DNA of 64,000 nucleotides from Cepaea nemoralis (Eukaryota; Mollusca; Gastropoda; Stylommatophora; Helicidae): positions 105,001-169,000 of the forward strand of contig JACEFZ010028143.1 in assembly GCA_014155875.1 (NCBI GenBank). Direction: 5' to 3'. Position numbers and translations under genes: made by a program. This document shows, piece after piece, positions 43,992-55,367 of this stretch; the stretch's first letter is position 1; each line of letters starts with the position of its first letter. Under the pieces are notes generated by a model. The model was not told where the DNA came from. It saw nothing but the letters and a program-made list of their open reading frames with translations, and did not search any database.

Positions 43992-44554
43992 CGAGGGGGA
44001 TACAAATGAAAGCTTTAAACATGTGATATAAATTACAACAACCATGCCATTGTCTTGTAACCGGTCAATATTGTTGTTACGGATGTCAAGCATATTTGTT
44101 GAGCATATGACATCACTGTGCAGTCAAACACGGTGACGTCACAAGGACAGTTTAAAGATGGCCGCCCACTTTTGACATGCACCAGAGGAACAGCGAGCTG
44201 TTATACGAGTTTTGATCAGTGAAGGGATGAAACCTATAGCAATTAATCGGCGAATTAAGGTCCAGTATGCTGATGCATGTCTGTGAGTCCAGCAAATGTA
44301 TGAGTGCAGAAGGAAGATTCAAAACGGCATGACTTCTGTGACAGACTGTTCACGACCGGGTCAGGCACACCTAGTAATGACCCCAGAGTCGATGTTGTAA
44401 ATAGGAATCCAAGCAATTTATCGGCGCTGGAGGACTTGCCTTTAAAGCAGTAGTGACCACATCGAAAAATGATATATTTGTTCTGTACTTTTTCAGAACA
44501 TATTCACAAATACACATACAACAATATTTAAAGTTTTAATTTGAAGCCTCCTCG
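43992..44554 (+). mobile_element. mariner-like DNA transposon, internally deleted
   Basis: TA flanks both ends (43990-43991 and 44555-44556). The left end CGAGGGGGATACAAATGAAAG and the reversed right end CGAGGAGGCTTCAAATTAAAA align over about 28 bp, continuing into GCTTTAAA/ACTTTAAA. It is 563 bp long against about 1.3 kb for autonomous mariners. It retains only the N-terminal DNA-binding part of transposase. Confidence 0.85.
44182..44400 (+). pseudogene. mariner transposase N-terminal (HTH) fragment
   Basis: Frame starting CCA GAG GAA: 'PEEQRAVIRVLISEGMKPIA', 'INRRIKVQYADACL', stop (TGA at about 44284), 'VQQMYECRRKIQNGMTSVTD', 'CSRPGQAHLVMTPESML', then TAA at 44398-44400. This is the paired HTH region of a mariner transposase (the second helix-turn-helix leads to an R-F-K-x-G-x-T-S-x-x-D type segment). 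One premature stop is present and the DDD catalytic domain is missing. Confidence 0.75.
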
Positions 44555-44682
44555 TATAATTAAATAAATACTCGATGTAGAACAACAAACAACCCATCGA
44601 ACGCTTAAAGAAACCACAATGACCTGTCTTCGTCCTTAGAGACAAAGCATTCTTGAGACAAGAATAATAACGATACACAGAG

Positions 44683-44925
44683 TCGAATTGAATCAAGAAC
44701 TTACATCACATCACTCATAACATTCTCATATGTGCTCCGTGCTCACTGCAACAGCCATGGAAAAGTCCCAATAATGATGGTCCCAGTAGCAGTCTGATTA
44801 TGTATCTGCCTGGCCTTTCCTCGGAGTCTTGAGTGTCGGCCAGATCCTCTGGTCACTCTCTGCCGCACCATTTTCTTCAAGCCGAGATGATATACCTATT
44901 CTTCTGCAGTATACAATCAATCAAT
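44683..44925 (-). mobile_element. RNH-D-related LINE 3' UTR, minus
   Basis: GTCGAATTGAATCAAGAACTTACATCAC matches the antisense RNH-D ends at 23160 and 25010. It continues with CCTTTCCTCGGAGTC and GATCCTCTGGTCACTC as at 23300-23345. It is interrupted at about 44925 by another LINE. Confidence 0.65.
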
Positions 44926-45145
44926 CAGGTGCCGTCTCCACAAGGAAGGTTGGCTGCAAAGGATCTCCAACATTGTCTCTCGCCCTGATTGTACATTCTG
45001 TCAGGCTGCTGTTCGTCCATCTATTGATGTTATCCTCCCACTTGTATCGATGTCTACCTCTTGCTTGCTTGCCCTCAACCTTGCCTTCCAGTATGTTTTT
45101 TATAAGAGTATCATGTCTTTTAACGTGGCCGAAATATTTCACTTT
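44926..45145 (-). mobile_element. RTE-like LINE 3' fragment (RTE-I), minus, (TGAT)n tail
   Basis: Minus ORF 44921-45142: 'VKYFGHVKRHDTLIKNILEG' (first codons), 'KVEGKQARGRHRYKWEDNIN' and 'RWTNSSLTECTIRARD', the C-terminal tail of an RTE-type ORF. It ends at TCAATCAATCA, the reverse of a (TGAT)n tail. It differs in sequence from RTE-A, RTE-B and RTE-J. Confidence 0.75.
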
Positions 45146-45420
45146 CCTCCTCTTTATTTATGTCATCAACTCTCTCTTCATTCCCAGTTTTTCTAGAACC
45201 CATGCATTTGATTGTTTTAGAATACACACGAATGCAAACGGCCCCGACCACATCTGCCTTATCATGCACCACTACCCTACCGAGGGGTGCACACCCAGCC
45301 AATCTGTCCATCTGATCGTTTCCCACCCAACCGGTATGGCTTGGGGGGGGGGGGGGGGGGGGAACGCAAAGACAAACCACGTATTATTAATCCACATACC
45401 TTTGTTCCACACGCCGCCGG
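45146..45420 (-). mobile_element. RNH-D-related RNase H end, minus
   Basis: The minus frame reads 'GWVGNDQMDRLAGCAPLGRV', equivalent to 'GVRGNEQADRLAGNAPLGG' at 63790-63845 in RNH-D: the conserved Asp near the RNase H C-terminus. A 20-base G homopolymer (45343-45362) interrupts it. With 44683-44925 it probably formed one element before RTE-I inserted. Confidence 0.6.
45343..45362. repeat. 20-base G homopolymer
   Basis: An uninterrupted G run inside the RNH-D remnant. Confidence 0.95.
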
Positions 45421-45464
45421 TTGGACTTAAATATTGACTAATCGTTCAGAAAGCAATTGCATGT

Positions 45465-45640
45465 TTTTTACTCCTATAGTCCATGTCCTGCGGCGTTGGT
45501 GATCATGTCTGTCCACAACCTTCTGCCTTTCGCGTGCTGCCAATAATTTCTGATGGTGATGTTATTGCATGCCATGTTCCTCTTCGTCTTCCCCTGCCTC
45601 TCTTTCCCTCCGACGTTCCCGTTGTTACGATATTATATAG
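45465..45640 (-). mobile_element. Tail-E LINE 3' end, minus
   Basis: ATAGTCCATGTCCTGCGG then CGTTGGTGATCATGTCTGTCC matches 275-335 in reverse. The left flank has only a trace of the TTC tail. Confidence 0.6.
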
Positions 45641-45662
45641 TTCTTCCTTTTTCACGAATTGT

Positions 45663-45765
45663 TAGCTTGTTAGTTAGCTAGTTAGTTAGTTACCTGGTTA
45701 GTTAGTTAGTTAGTTAGGTAGGTAGGTAGGTAGGTAGGTAGGTAGTTAGTTAGTTAGTTTGCATG
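45663..45765. repeat. (GTTA)n/(GGTA)n microsatellite
   Basis: GTTAGTTAG units, then GGTAGGTAG units, then GTTAG again. Confidence 0.94.
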
Positions 45766-45769
45766 TCGA

Positions 45770-46600
45770 CGGACTGACTTCACTTCACATCAGATAATCT
45801 GGTCAATTAGTGCTCAGACACTCCCCCTAGTAGTTCCCTCAGCGTGTAGTGGACGACGACAACAGCTCTGTGTCGGTTGACTTGTCTTCTCTGTCCCCCT
45901 GTATAGCGTTCTTGTAGACAGTAACATAACGGCAAACTCAGATGTGACAAAGTAAGGAAAACACTTGTAGACATAAAGGACAAGAAAGAAGAAAGAAATA
46001 AAGAAAACAAGAAGCAAACAAACAAACAAACAAACAAACAAACAAGGCGTACAAGAAAAAGAAGGAATCCAAGTAACGAGCCATCCCCCCATCTCGACTG
46101 CCATATGTTGGCAAAAAGTATAAGATACATAAGCTGAAATATGAATTCTCGCACATGTAATAATCTCCCCTGCATATTTACGATCACGCTGAATGGCAAT
46201 GCTCGGTCGCACGGTCATTGTTCTAGCAACATCATTGGCGAATTTATTATATTATTGCTTAAAGGTTATTGCTTCCCCTACTTCTTTTTCTTTTTCTCTT
46301 GTTACTCCTTGTATTTATCCTTGTTCTTCTCTTCCTCCTCATCTCCCCCTCCTTCTTCCTCTTCTTTGTTGTCTCCTCGTCTTCTTCTACTTCTTAATCT
46401 TCTCCTGTTCCTCCTTTTGCTCCTTCTCTTTCTCCCCCTCGACCCTCTTTTCATCCTCATGTTTCTTCTTCTTCATTTCTATATTCATAGGAATATATCA
46501 CATCTACTTCCAAGGACAGTTTATCCTACTTTGGAATAAATTTGGAAAATATTTACTACCTCAAGACGGATTCCATCGAGGGTAACTGTTTTTTTCCAGC
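45770..46600. other. Anonymous sequence with (ACAA)n and CT-rich tract
   Basis: No gene recognised. (CAAA)n at 46014-46046 and a polypyrimidine stretch at about 46270-46480 (CTTCTTCCTC-type) are the only structure. The frames here are long because of low complexity. Confidence 0.5.
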
Positions 46601-46604
46601 GGTG

Positions 46605-46757
46605 ATGGTTTTTTTTCGAAAAAGGTATAAGAGCCGGTCGGTCAGAAAGCAATGGCAAACTACTGAACGTAACACTTGCCTAAAACATCAACAGCAGCTG
46701 AAAATGCTGGTGTTGACTGCAACGTCCCGTAAGGGATTCGCAACACAATTTTTAACG
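46605..46757 (+). mobile_element. SINE-1 3' half, plus
   Basis: GGTCAGAAAGCAATGGCAAAC, CTACTGAACGTAAC, GTTGACTGCAACGTCCC and AAGGGATTCGCAAC match 30175-30275. The tRNA-like head is missing. 46758-47374 shows nothing recognisable. Confidence 0.8.
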
Positions 46758-47374
46758 GTCTCTTTTTACAAGTAGGTAGCATTTCCACTCTTTGGATTAT
46801 GTCACATGCCGTGCACGTTGATATTTTCAACAGCCTCTAATTTTCAACGAACTTCCCACAGGGCCGAACTGTTTTGTCCTTATCGAAAAGGCTAGATGGC
46901 GATTTCACTACATAGGAATCAAGAAGACGTGTGATACTTCTTGGTTCCACTTTCGAGGGAAGTGCGTCACACAAAGTTGTACACCTCAAAGGTCAATGTC
47001 CGACTTCGGCGTATATTTGTGTCAGATTGTCTCTGCCGCACGCCAGATCACAGGCTCCCTAAACACTGAGCTGTGGTAAGCGCTCCCAAAGCGGCCAGAG
47101 GAAACACTTTAAACACACTGAAGATTTCACTAAATGCTTTTTGGAATTTATCACCACACTTGGGAGACTGCTGCCAAAGACCGAAATTCGTGGTGTACAT
47201 CATTACGCAAGGGTGTAATCACTTGTGAAGTCAACAAGACTGCAAGAGCCGTGAATAAAGGCTGGAAAAAATAAAAATAAAAAATAAAACCCACCGCAGG
47301 AGATCCTAAACCTAGAACGTAAAGCATTATTTTCTCACAATATCAAAGAACATTTCACAACCAAAATAGGTCTT

Positions 47375-48999
47375 ACACGCCATATTAGAACTAACGTACT
47401 TTGTAGAAACTGCAAAACGAAAGATTAGGGCAGATCCCATACTTAACATATCAACAGTCAAACCCATTTACAATGCAGACAAGTTCCCAGCTTGGAGACA
47501 GCAGCAACTGCCTGAGATGATAGGAACCATTCCTGGTATTGAGAAAAAGAACACTCAGCATGAAACCGAAAGAAGAGAAATAACCCTAAACTACATAAAA
47601 GAACATTACCCAAGCAGCAATTGGACCCATGCATATACAGATGGATCAGCCAAAAATTCAGTAGAGAATGGAGGAGGAGGAATTCTCCTAAATTTAAAAA
47701 ATGGAGTGAAAAAAACACATTCAGTGGCAACTGGAAAGTTTTCAAGTAACTTTAAAGCGGAGGTAGAGGCTCTGAAAACTGCAGCAGAAATGCTCTTGAT
47801 GGAGGAAAATAAAGAGACGCAGATAGCTATCTTTACAGATGCAAAGTCAGCTGTCTCAATACTGAAGAGCAAAAACAGCACAGAACTAGCTGACCTAAGA
47901 GCAGCACTCCATGGTCTATGCCAGAAATCCAAAAAAGTTGTAATACAGTGGATCCCATCACATTGCAGTATACCTTGAAATGAAGAGGCTGACAGACTGG
48001 CAAAAGAGGGCGGACGACTACCACAGCCTAACATAGACATAACCTATAATGAGGCAAAGAGGTTGATAAAAAGCACTTATAGAACCAAATGGGAATCAGA
48101 GCATCCAGGCCACCAGAAGGATGATGCATATTACAAACTCGACCGAAGAGAACAAGTAGCAATCTTCAGACTCCGCACAGGACATAACAGGCTGAAATAC
48201 CACTTGTTCAACAAACTAAAGATAGGAGATACAGATGAATGTAATTGTGGAACTGGTAAAATGACAGCTAAACATTTGCTGCAAGAGTGTCCAATATATG
48301 CAGAACAGAGAAAGATATTTTGGCCCACACCTGCTTCATTCGAGGACAAGCTTTATGGAGATATCAACAAGCTCAAGTCGACTGCAGCTTACTTTAACTG
48401 TATTCAGGTTGACATTTAAATGTACATGAAGAAGTATTTAGACTGCCACACTTCATACCACAGGTATGTCGGTTACACAAGCCTCCCAGAGGCATGAAAT
48501 GGAATGTTGCTTGGATAGCAAATCCATTACGTGGAAAGTCCGAATCGAGGGCTCACTGTGTGGATGTCATCTGCAAGCTGCATTCTTCTGGCTTCTGGAG
48601 GAACAGCCTATGGTGAGCGGAAGGCCCAATATACGGGGGTGAGGCTGGGCAGCCATGTGCAGGACGTGACGATTCCTTGGGTGGGCCCAGTGCCAGGGCG
48701 CAGTGTGATGGCTCTGCAAGTATGAAAGCCTCCTTGGATGGCGGGGAATGCCCATGGTCTGCCCCTGCCTTCCCTTGAGGGTTGACCAGGATGTCTTTGG
48801 CTGTTCTATATGGGCCAGCTAGGATGGGGGATAACACCACAACAGTGAGATTCAAACGTCCTAAGAAACCCCCGGGAAGGTTAACCCGGTCAACAAATGC
48901 CCGCAGAAGTCGGATGTGTCGGCCTAACGGCGCAAGAACGCAGCTCTGCTGTAAACAGGCACAACGCAATTACGTCCGAAAAAAAAAACTCCGGATGAA
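47375..48999 (+). mobile_element. RNH-C LINE, 5'-truncated, RNase H end and 3' UTR
   Basis: Coding from about 47380 ('LTYFVETAKRKIRADP') through RNase H to a stop at 48417-48419, then a 3' UTR of about 580 bp to 48999, where a GAA tract begins. The last 130 bp recur antisense at 17276-17425, confirming the 3' end. The RT part is missing. Confidence 0.82.
47400..48419 (+). pseudogene. RNH-C RNase H domain plus C-terminal zinc knuckle
   Basis: RNase HI motifs in order: 'THAYTDGSAKNS' (Asp, about 47630), 'NFKAEVEALKTAAE' (Glu, about 47750), 'IAIFTDAKSAV' (Asp, about 47830) and 'VIQWIPSHCSIP' (His, about 47955), followed by TGA at 47977-47979, then 'NEEADRLAKEGG' (Asp). The frame continues past this single stop to 'EQVAIFRLRTGHNRLKYHLF' and a CCHC-like 'ECNCGTGKMTAKHLLQECP', as in R1/I/Jockey-type LINEs. 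All catalytic residues remain; the stop replaces what is usually Gly in 'H-x-G-I-x-G-N-E'. RNase H clears template RNA during retrotransposition. Confidence 0.82.
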
Positions 49000-49169
49000 C
49001 GAAGAAGAAGAAGAAGAAGAAGAAGAAGAAGAAGAAGAAGAAGAAGAAGAAGAAGAAGAAGAAGAAGAAGAAGAAGAAGAAGAAGAAGAAGAAGAAGAAG
49101 AAGAAGAAGAAGAAGAAGAAGAAGAAGAAGAAGAAGAAGAAGAAGAAGAAGAAGAAGAAGAAGAAGAAC
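49000..49169. repeat. (GAA)n microsatellite, about 170 bp
   Basis: Pure GAA beginning at the RNH-C 3' terminus. The Glu and Leu homopolymer frames are artefacts. Confidence 0.97.
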
Positions 49170-49174
49170 TAACG

Positions 49175-52100
49175 CTTTCAAACTGTCACCCCCACTGGAG
49201 GAAATGAATAGTCATCATCATTCTTGATGAACAACCCCAAGGGATGAAATGAATGGTCATCATCATTCTTGATGAACAAAACCACTGAATGAAATTAATG
49301 GTCATCATCATTCTTAATGAACAAAACCACTGAATGAATAATTAATGGCCATCATCATTCTTAATGAACAAACCCACTGAATGAAATGAATGGTCATCAT
49401 CATTCTTAATGAACAAAACCACTGAATGAAATGAATGGTCATCATCATTCTTAATGAACAAAACCACTGAATGAAATGAATGGTCATCATTCTTGATGGA
49501 CAACGCCACTGAATGAAATGAATTGTCATCATCATTCTTGATGGACAAAACCACTGAATGAAATGAATGGTCATCATCATTCTTGAATGAACAAAACCAC
49601 TGAATTAAATGAATGGTCATCATCATTCTTGATGGACAACGCCTCTGGATGAATTGAATAGTCATCATCATTTTTGATGGACAACCCCACTGGATGAATT
49701 GAATGGTCATCATCATTCTTAATGAACAAAACCACTGAATGAAATTAATGGTCATCATCATTCTTAATGAACAAAACCACTGGTTGAAATGAATGGTCTC
49801 ATCATTTTTTAATGACCAAACCACTGATTGAAATGAATGGTCATCATCTTTTTGATGGACAAAGCCACGGATAAATGAAAATTCCCTCATCATTCTTGAT
49901 GGACAATGCCACTGAATGAAATGAATAGTCATCATCATTCTTGATGGCAATGCCCCTGAATGAAATGAATAGTCATCATCATTCTTTATGGACAACGCCA
50001 AAGGGTGAAATGAATAGTCATCATCATTCTTGATGGACAACGCCACGAAAGAAATGAATGATCATACATTCTTAATGAACAAACCACTGGGTTTAAATGA
50101 ATTCATCATCATTCTTAAGAACAAAAAACCCCTGGATGAAATGAATGGTCATCATCATTCTTAATGAACAAAACCACTGGTTGAAATGAATGGTCATAAT
50201 AATTCTTGATGGACAAACCTTCAACCCCACTGGATGAAGTGAATGGTTATCATCATTCTTGATGGAAAAACCTTCAACCCCATGGATCAAATGAATGGTC
50301 ATCATCATTCTTGATGGAGAAAGCTTCAACTCCACAGGATGAAGTGAATGGTCATCATCATTCGTGATGGACAAACCTTCAACCCCACTGGATGAAGTGA
50401 ATGGTCATCATAATTCTTGATGGACAAACCTTCAACCCCCATGGATGAAGTGAATGGTTATCATCATTCTTGATGGAAAAAACCTTCAACCCCATGGATG
50501 AAATGAATGGTCATCATCATTCTTGATGGGAGAACCTAACTTCAACTCCACTGGATGAAGTGAATGGTCATCATCATTCTTGATGGAGAAAAATCTTCAA
50601 CTCCACTGGATGAAGTGAATGGATCATCATCATTCTTTATGGACAATGCCACTGGGTGAATTGAATGGTCATCATAATTCTTGATGGAGAAATCTTCAAC
50701 TCCACTGGATGAAATGAATGGTCATCATCATTCTCTATGGACAACGCCACTGGGTGAAATGAATGGTCATCATCATTCTTGATGAACAAAACCACTGAAT
50801 GAAATTAATGGTCATCATCATTCTTAATGAACAAAACCACTGAATGAAATTAATGGCCATCATCATTCTTAATGAACAAAACCACTGAATGAAATGAATG
50901 GTCATCATCATTCTTAATGAACAAAACCACTGAATGAGATGAATGGTCATCATTCTTGATGGACAACGCCACTGAATGAAAATGAATTGTCATCATCATT
51001 CTGGATGGACAAAAACCACTGAATGAAATGAAATGGTCCATCATCATTCTTAATGAACAAACCACTGAATGAAATGAATGGTCATCATCATTCTTAATAA
51101 CAAAACACTGCTTGAAATGAATGGTCATCATCATTCTTGATGGACAACGCCACTGGATGAATTGAATAGTCATCATCATTCTTAATGAACAAAACCACTG
51201 GTTGAAATGAATGGTCATCATCATTCTTAATGACCAAACCACTGATTGAAATGAATGGTCATCATCATTCTTGATGGACAACGCCACTGGATGAAATGAA
51301 TAGTCATCATCATTCTTGATGGACAATGCCACTGAATGAAATGAATAGTCATCATCATTCTTGATGGACAACGCCACAGGATGAAATGAATAGTCATCAT
51401 CATTCTTGATGGACAGCGCCACTGAATGAAATGAATGATCATCATCATTCTTAATGAACAAAACCACTGGTTGAAATGAATGGTCATCATCATTCTTAAT
51501 GAACAAAACCACTGAATGAAATGAATGGTCATCATCATTCTTAATGAACAAAACCACTGGTTGAAATGAATGGTCATAATAATTCTTGATGGACAAACCT
51601 TCAACCCCACTGGATGAAGTGAATGGTTATCATCATTCTTGATGGAAAAACCTTCAACCCCATGGATCAAATGAATGGTCATCATCATTCTTGATGGAGA
51701 AAGCTTCAACTCCACAGGATGAAGTGAATGGTCATCATCATTCTTGATGGACAAACCTTCAACCCCACTGGATGAAGTGAATGGTCATCATAATTCTTGA
51801 TGGACAAACCTTCAACCCCACGGATGAAGTGAATGGTTATCATCATTCTTGATGGAAAAACCTTCAACCCCATGGATGAAATGAATGGTCATCATCATTC
51901 TTGATGGAGAAACCTAACCTTCAACCCCACTGGATGAAGTGAATGGTCATCATCATTCTTGATGGAGAAATCTTCAACTCCACTGGATGAAGTGAATGAT
52001 CATCATCATTCTTTATGGACAATGCCACTGGGTGAATTGAATGGTCATCATCATTCTTGATGGAGAAATCTTCAACTCCACTGGATGAAATAAATGGTCA

Positions 52101-53180
52101 TCATCATTCTCTATGGACAACGCCACTGGGTGAAATGAATGGTCATCATCATTCTTGATGAACAAAACCACTGAATGAAATTAATGGTCATCATCATTCT
52201 TAATGAACAAAACCACTGAATGAAATTAATGGCCATCATCATTCTTAATGAACAAAACCACTGAATGAAATGAATGGTCATCATCATTCTTAATGAACAA
52301 AACCACTGAATGAGATGAATGGTCATCATTCTTGATGGACAACGCCACTGAATGAAATGAATTGTCATCATCATTCTTGATGGACAAAACCACTGAATGA
52401 AATGAATGGTCATCATCATTCTTAATGAACAAAACCACTGAATGAAATGAATGGTCATCATCATTCTTAATAACAAAACCACTGGTTGAAATGACTGGTC
52501 ATCATCATTCTTAATGACCAAACCACTGCTTGAAATGAATGGTCATCATCATTCTTGATGGACAACGCCACTGGATGAAATGAATAGTCATCATCATTCT
52601 TGATGGACAACGCCACTGGATGAAATGAATAGTCATCATCATTCTTGATGGACAACGCCACTGAATGAAATGAATGGTCATCATCATTCTTAATGAACAA
52701 AACCACTGGTTGAAATGAATGGTCATCATCATTCTTAATGAACAAAACCACTGGTTGAAATGAATGGTCATCATCATTCTTGATGGACAACGCCACTGGA
52801 TGAAATGAATGGTCATCATTATTCTTAATGAACAAAACCACTGAATGAAATGAATGGTCATCATCATTCTTAATGAACAAAACCAATGGTTGAAATGAAT
52901 GGTCATCATCATTCTTGATGGACAACCCCACTGGATGAAGTGAATGGTTATCATCATTCTTGATGGAAAAACCTTCAACCCCATGGATGAAATGAATGGT
53001 CATCATCATTCTTGATGGAGAAAGCTTCAACTCCATTGGATGAAGTGAATGGTCATCATCATTCTTGATGGAAAAACCTTCAACCCCATGGATGAAATGA
53101 ATGGTCATCATCACTCTTGATGGACAAGCCTTCAACCCCACTGGATGAAGTGAATGGTCATCATCACTCGTGATGGACAA
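49175..53180. repeat. 45-bp satellite array, about 4.0 kb, with higher-order structure
   Basis: Unit ATGAATGGTCATCATCATTC plus TTAATGAACAAAACCACTGAATGAA, about 85 copies. A longer variant (about 53 bp) carries an extra CTTCAACCCCACTGG block. Landmarks recur at about 1,380 bp (50161 and 51541; 50281 and 51661; 50734 and 52110). The 45-bp period keeps minus-strand frames open ('HFIQWFCSLRMMMTI', 15-residue period; up to 248 residues at 50850-51596). Stretches near 49800-50700 and 51000-51110 have scattered 1-bp indels. Confidence 0.95.
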
Positions 53181-53194
53181 ACACCAGCATCACC

Positions 53195-53445
53195 TCTGCC
53201 GGATTTGTGTCGAAGAGGTTAGGGAAGCAATTTGTAATCCCCGCATACCGCCTGCGAAACACAGCTGCTGGCGAATTGGCAGCCCATCTTCATGGGCTGG
53301 TTTTCATTCAATGGTATGAATTACGGTCTTTCAGATAGCAATAACAAACTATTGAAAGTAAACTTGATAAGAAATCACAAACAGTTAAAAATTCTGGAGA
53401 TGACTACGACGTCCTGTAAAGAATATGCAATTAACCAACTTGTCT
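53195..53445 (+). mobile_element. SINE-1, plus, diverged
   Basis: Head GTTAGGGAAGCAATTTGTAATCCCCGC ... CGCCTGCGAAACACAGCTGC and body GATAGCAATAACAAACTATTG ... TACGACGTCCTGTAAAGAA ... ATGCAATTAACC. Full length but older than the 30-kb copies. Confidence 0.75.
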
Positions 53446-53509
53446 TCCTCTGGACAGATTCCATTCAAGATAACACGCGCTATCTACCGGTGGGTTGGTT
53501 TGTCGTTCC

Positions 53510-53700
53510 TAATAATTTGGCCAGGACACAAGCTCTTTACGATTTACAACTGCAGTATGAATTTTAAAGTCTCAACTAGCTCACGTGACCTCTTGTTTCT
53601 CGCCCTTACCCGAGATCATGGGGACATGGGGGTGGGGGGGGGGGCGCTCATTAGATACAAATGGTTCCTGGGAACTTTCCCATCCCTATGCTAAACAGAC
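53510..53700 (-). mobile_element. SINE-5 fragment, minus
   Basis: Shares TTTACAAC, CTCGCCCTTACCCGAGA, AGATACAAATGG and GAACTTTCCCATCCCTATGCT with 54272-54490. The head is absent. It contains a G-rich run at 53632-53643. Confidence 0.6.
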
Positions 53701-53744
53701 TAGGACAAGCAAAAACTACATTATAGCAGATGAAGAACAATAAG

Positions 53745-54221
53745 TCACTGTCCTTGAAAGTTAGAAAGCTCTTGCATGTTACATAGAACCAGTTTTAACA
53801 TACGGCTGTGAATCATGGACATTTAGTAAACAAGCAACAACAAAAAAATCCCCGGAAGCCTTGGAGATGTGGTTTTATAGAAGAATGCTGAAAATTAATT
53901 GGACAGCCGACATGAGCAAGCAGGACGTTTTAAGAAAAGCTGAGTCACAAAGACAACTTATCACAAACATCAGAAATAGGCAGTCATCGTTTTTTTTTTT
54001 TAAGCTACGTTATGGGAAGACAAAAACAAAAAACTGGAACATGTTGTGACAACTGGAAAGAGAGATAGAGGAAGACAGCGGAAGAAGATTCTTGACAGTC
54101 TTGTGTCATGGCACGTTAGGAAGTCAACACACACAGTAATCCATGACATGGGAGATCGTAATTTGTGGAGATGCATGATCGCCCACGCCAGCCGGCAAGG
54201 CACTGGATGATGATAATGATT

Positions 54222-54262
<41 letters not shown>
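53745..54262 (+). mobile_element. RTE-like LINE 3' fragment (RTE-J) with (GATGAT)n tail
   Basis: Encodes 'LEMWFYRRMLKINWTADMSK' and 'RKAESQRQLITNIRNRQSSF' (frame 53861-54049), then, after frame breaks near a T homopolymer at 53990, a 'VVTTGK'-like and 'WRCMIAHA' end. It is related in layout to RTE-B ('WFLRKMQRIPWTDRKTNDQV') but diverged. The tail (GAT)n spans about 54208-54262. Confidence 0.75.
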
Positions 54263-54263
<1 letters not shown>

Positions 54264-54269
54264 TAGGAT

Positions 54270-54490
54270 GTTTTTACAATTTACAACTTACTTACCGGAC
54301 CTTCTGTTTTTTCGCCCTTATCCAAGAATGCTAGGTATCTGATCTCGCTTCCCAAGATATCAGAGGGATGCGTGATATTATTAGATACTAATGGTCCCTT
54401 GGGACAATCCCATCACTATGCTGGGGTCGAACTCGGACCATTTTGATCCTAAGCTAGAAATCGCAACGTCTCAGCCACGCCTCCTCATAG
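54270..54490 (-). mobile_element. SINE-5, minus, tRNA-derived
   Basis: The right end reversed reads GAGGCGTGGCTGAGACGTTG ... GAGTTCGACCCCAGC: an A-box-like GTGGCTGAGACG and a B box GAGTTCGACCCC at near-tRNA spacing. The body includes TTATCCAAGAATGCTAGG. A second, headless copy is at 53510-53700. Confidence 0.65.
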
Positions 54491-55155
54491 ACATGTAATA
54501 TAATTATAGATCTAATGAAGGAAAAGAACACAGTAATTCCTAAGATATAATGGAAAATGGGATATTAAAACTGTCTAAACAGGCCGTGTCTCCCCCTTCC
54601 CCCAGTTGACTGTCATCCCTTAAATACCTTGGTACGGTTTAAGACAGACGAAACATTTAAAGCGAAACTGTAATATCGAATATATACAGGAAATAGAGCC
54701 TATTATGGCAAAGAAGGTATTTAAAGTCAACGATAATGCCTCGTTTATACAGTTTATACTGTTTATATAGTATGAAAATGGGTAAGGCCCTGATAATACC
54801 AACAGTACTGTACGGATCAGAAAATGAGGAGCTACAAAACAGGTTCTTGGCCAACTTTATAACTTCCAAAACAGATTAGAGGAATATCTGGATTTATCAA
54901 AGATCATCTTCATTATGAAGTATTTCAGCTTTTGGGCTGGTCGTGAAGCTTCCTGAACATTCCAGTCCATAGTGTCGGTGTTGGTTGTTTTCGTTACAGC
55001 GTGTATCATGCGTCTAACCGCCCATGTTTTAGACTACAGCTAGCATTTGTGTAGGTCTGCTACCCCAGACTTTCTATACAAATTTCCCAGCAGGCTACAG
55101 TCGATTGTCACATAACTGGGTGTTATACGGCACTCCATGGGAATAGATCATAATA
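54491..55155. other. Mostly anonymous, with a possible LINE scrap
   Basis: About 54775-54835 reads 'MGKALIIPTVLYGSENEELQ' on plus, reminiscent of the RTE 'P-V-L-x-Y-G-S-E' segment. Nothing else here is recognisable. Confidence 0.3.
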
Positions 55156-55367
55156 CTCTATGGCAGGGGTGGGCAAACTACGGCCCGCGGGTCGCATGCG
55201 GCCCGGTATCTGATATTAAGCGGCCCTCGAGGGCATTTATAAATAGAAATTTTTACTTCGTTATTAAGTTATTTTCTTGAATTTTACAGAATTTCATGTA
55301 CAATTGTGAATGTTTTAACATTTTTTGACAAAATTTCTTTCTAATTTTCTATTTTCGTGAACAGTCA

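Noticed and set aside
48553..48969. Minus-strand frame of 138 residues across the RNH-C 3' UTR
   Set aside because: Antisense to a LINE 3' UTR, with no motif and no support from a second copy.
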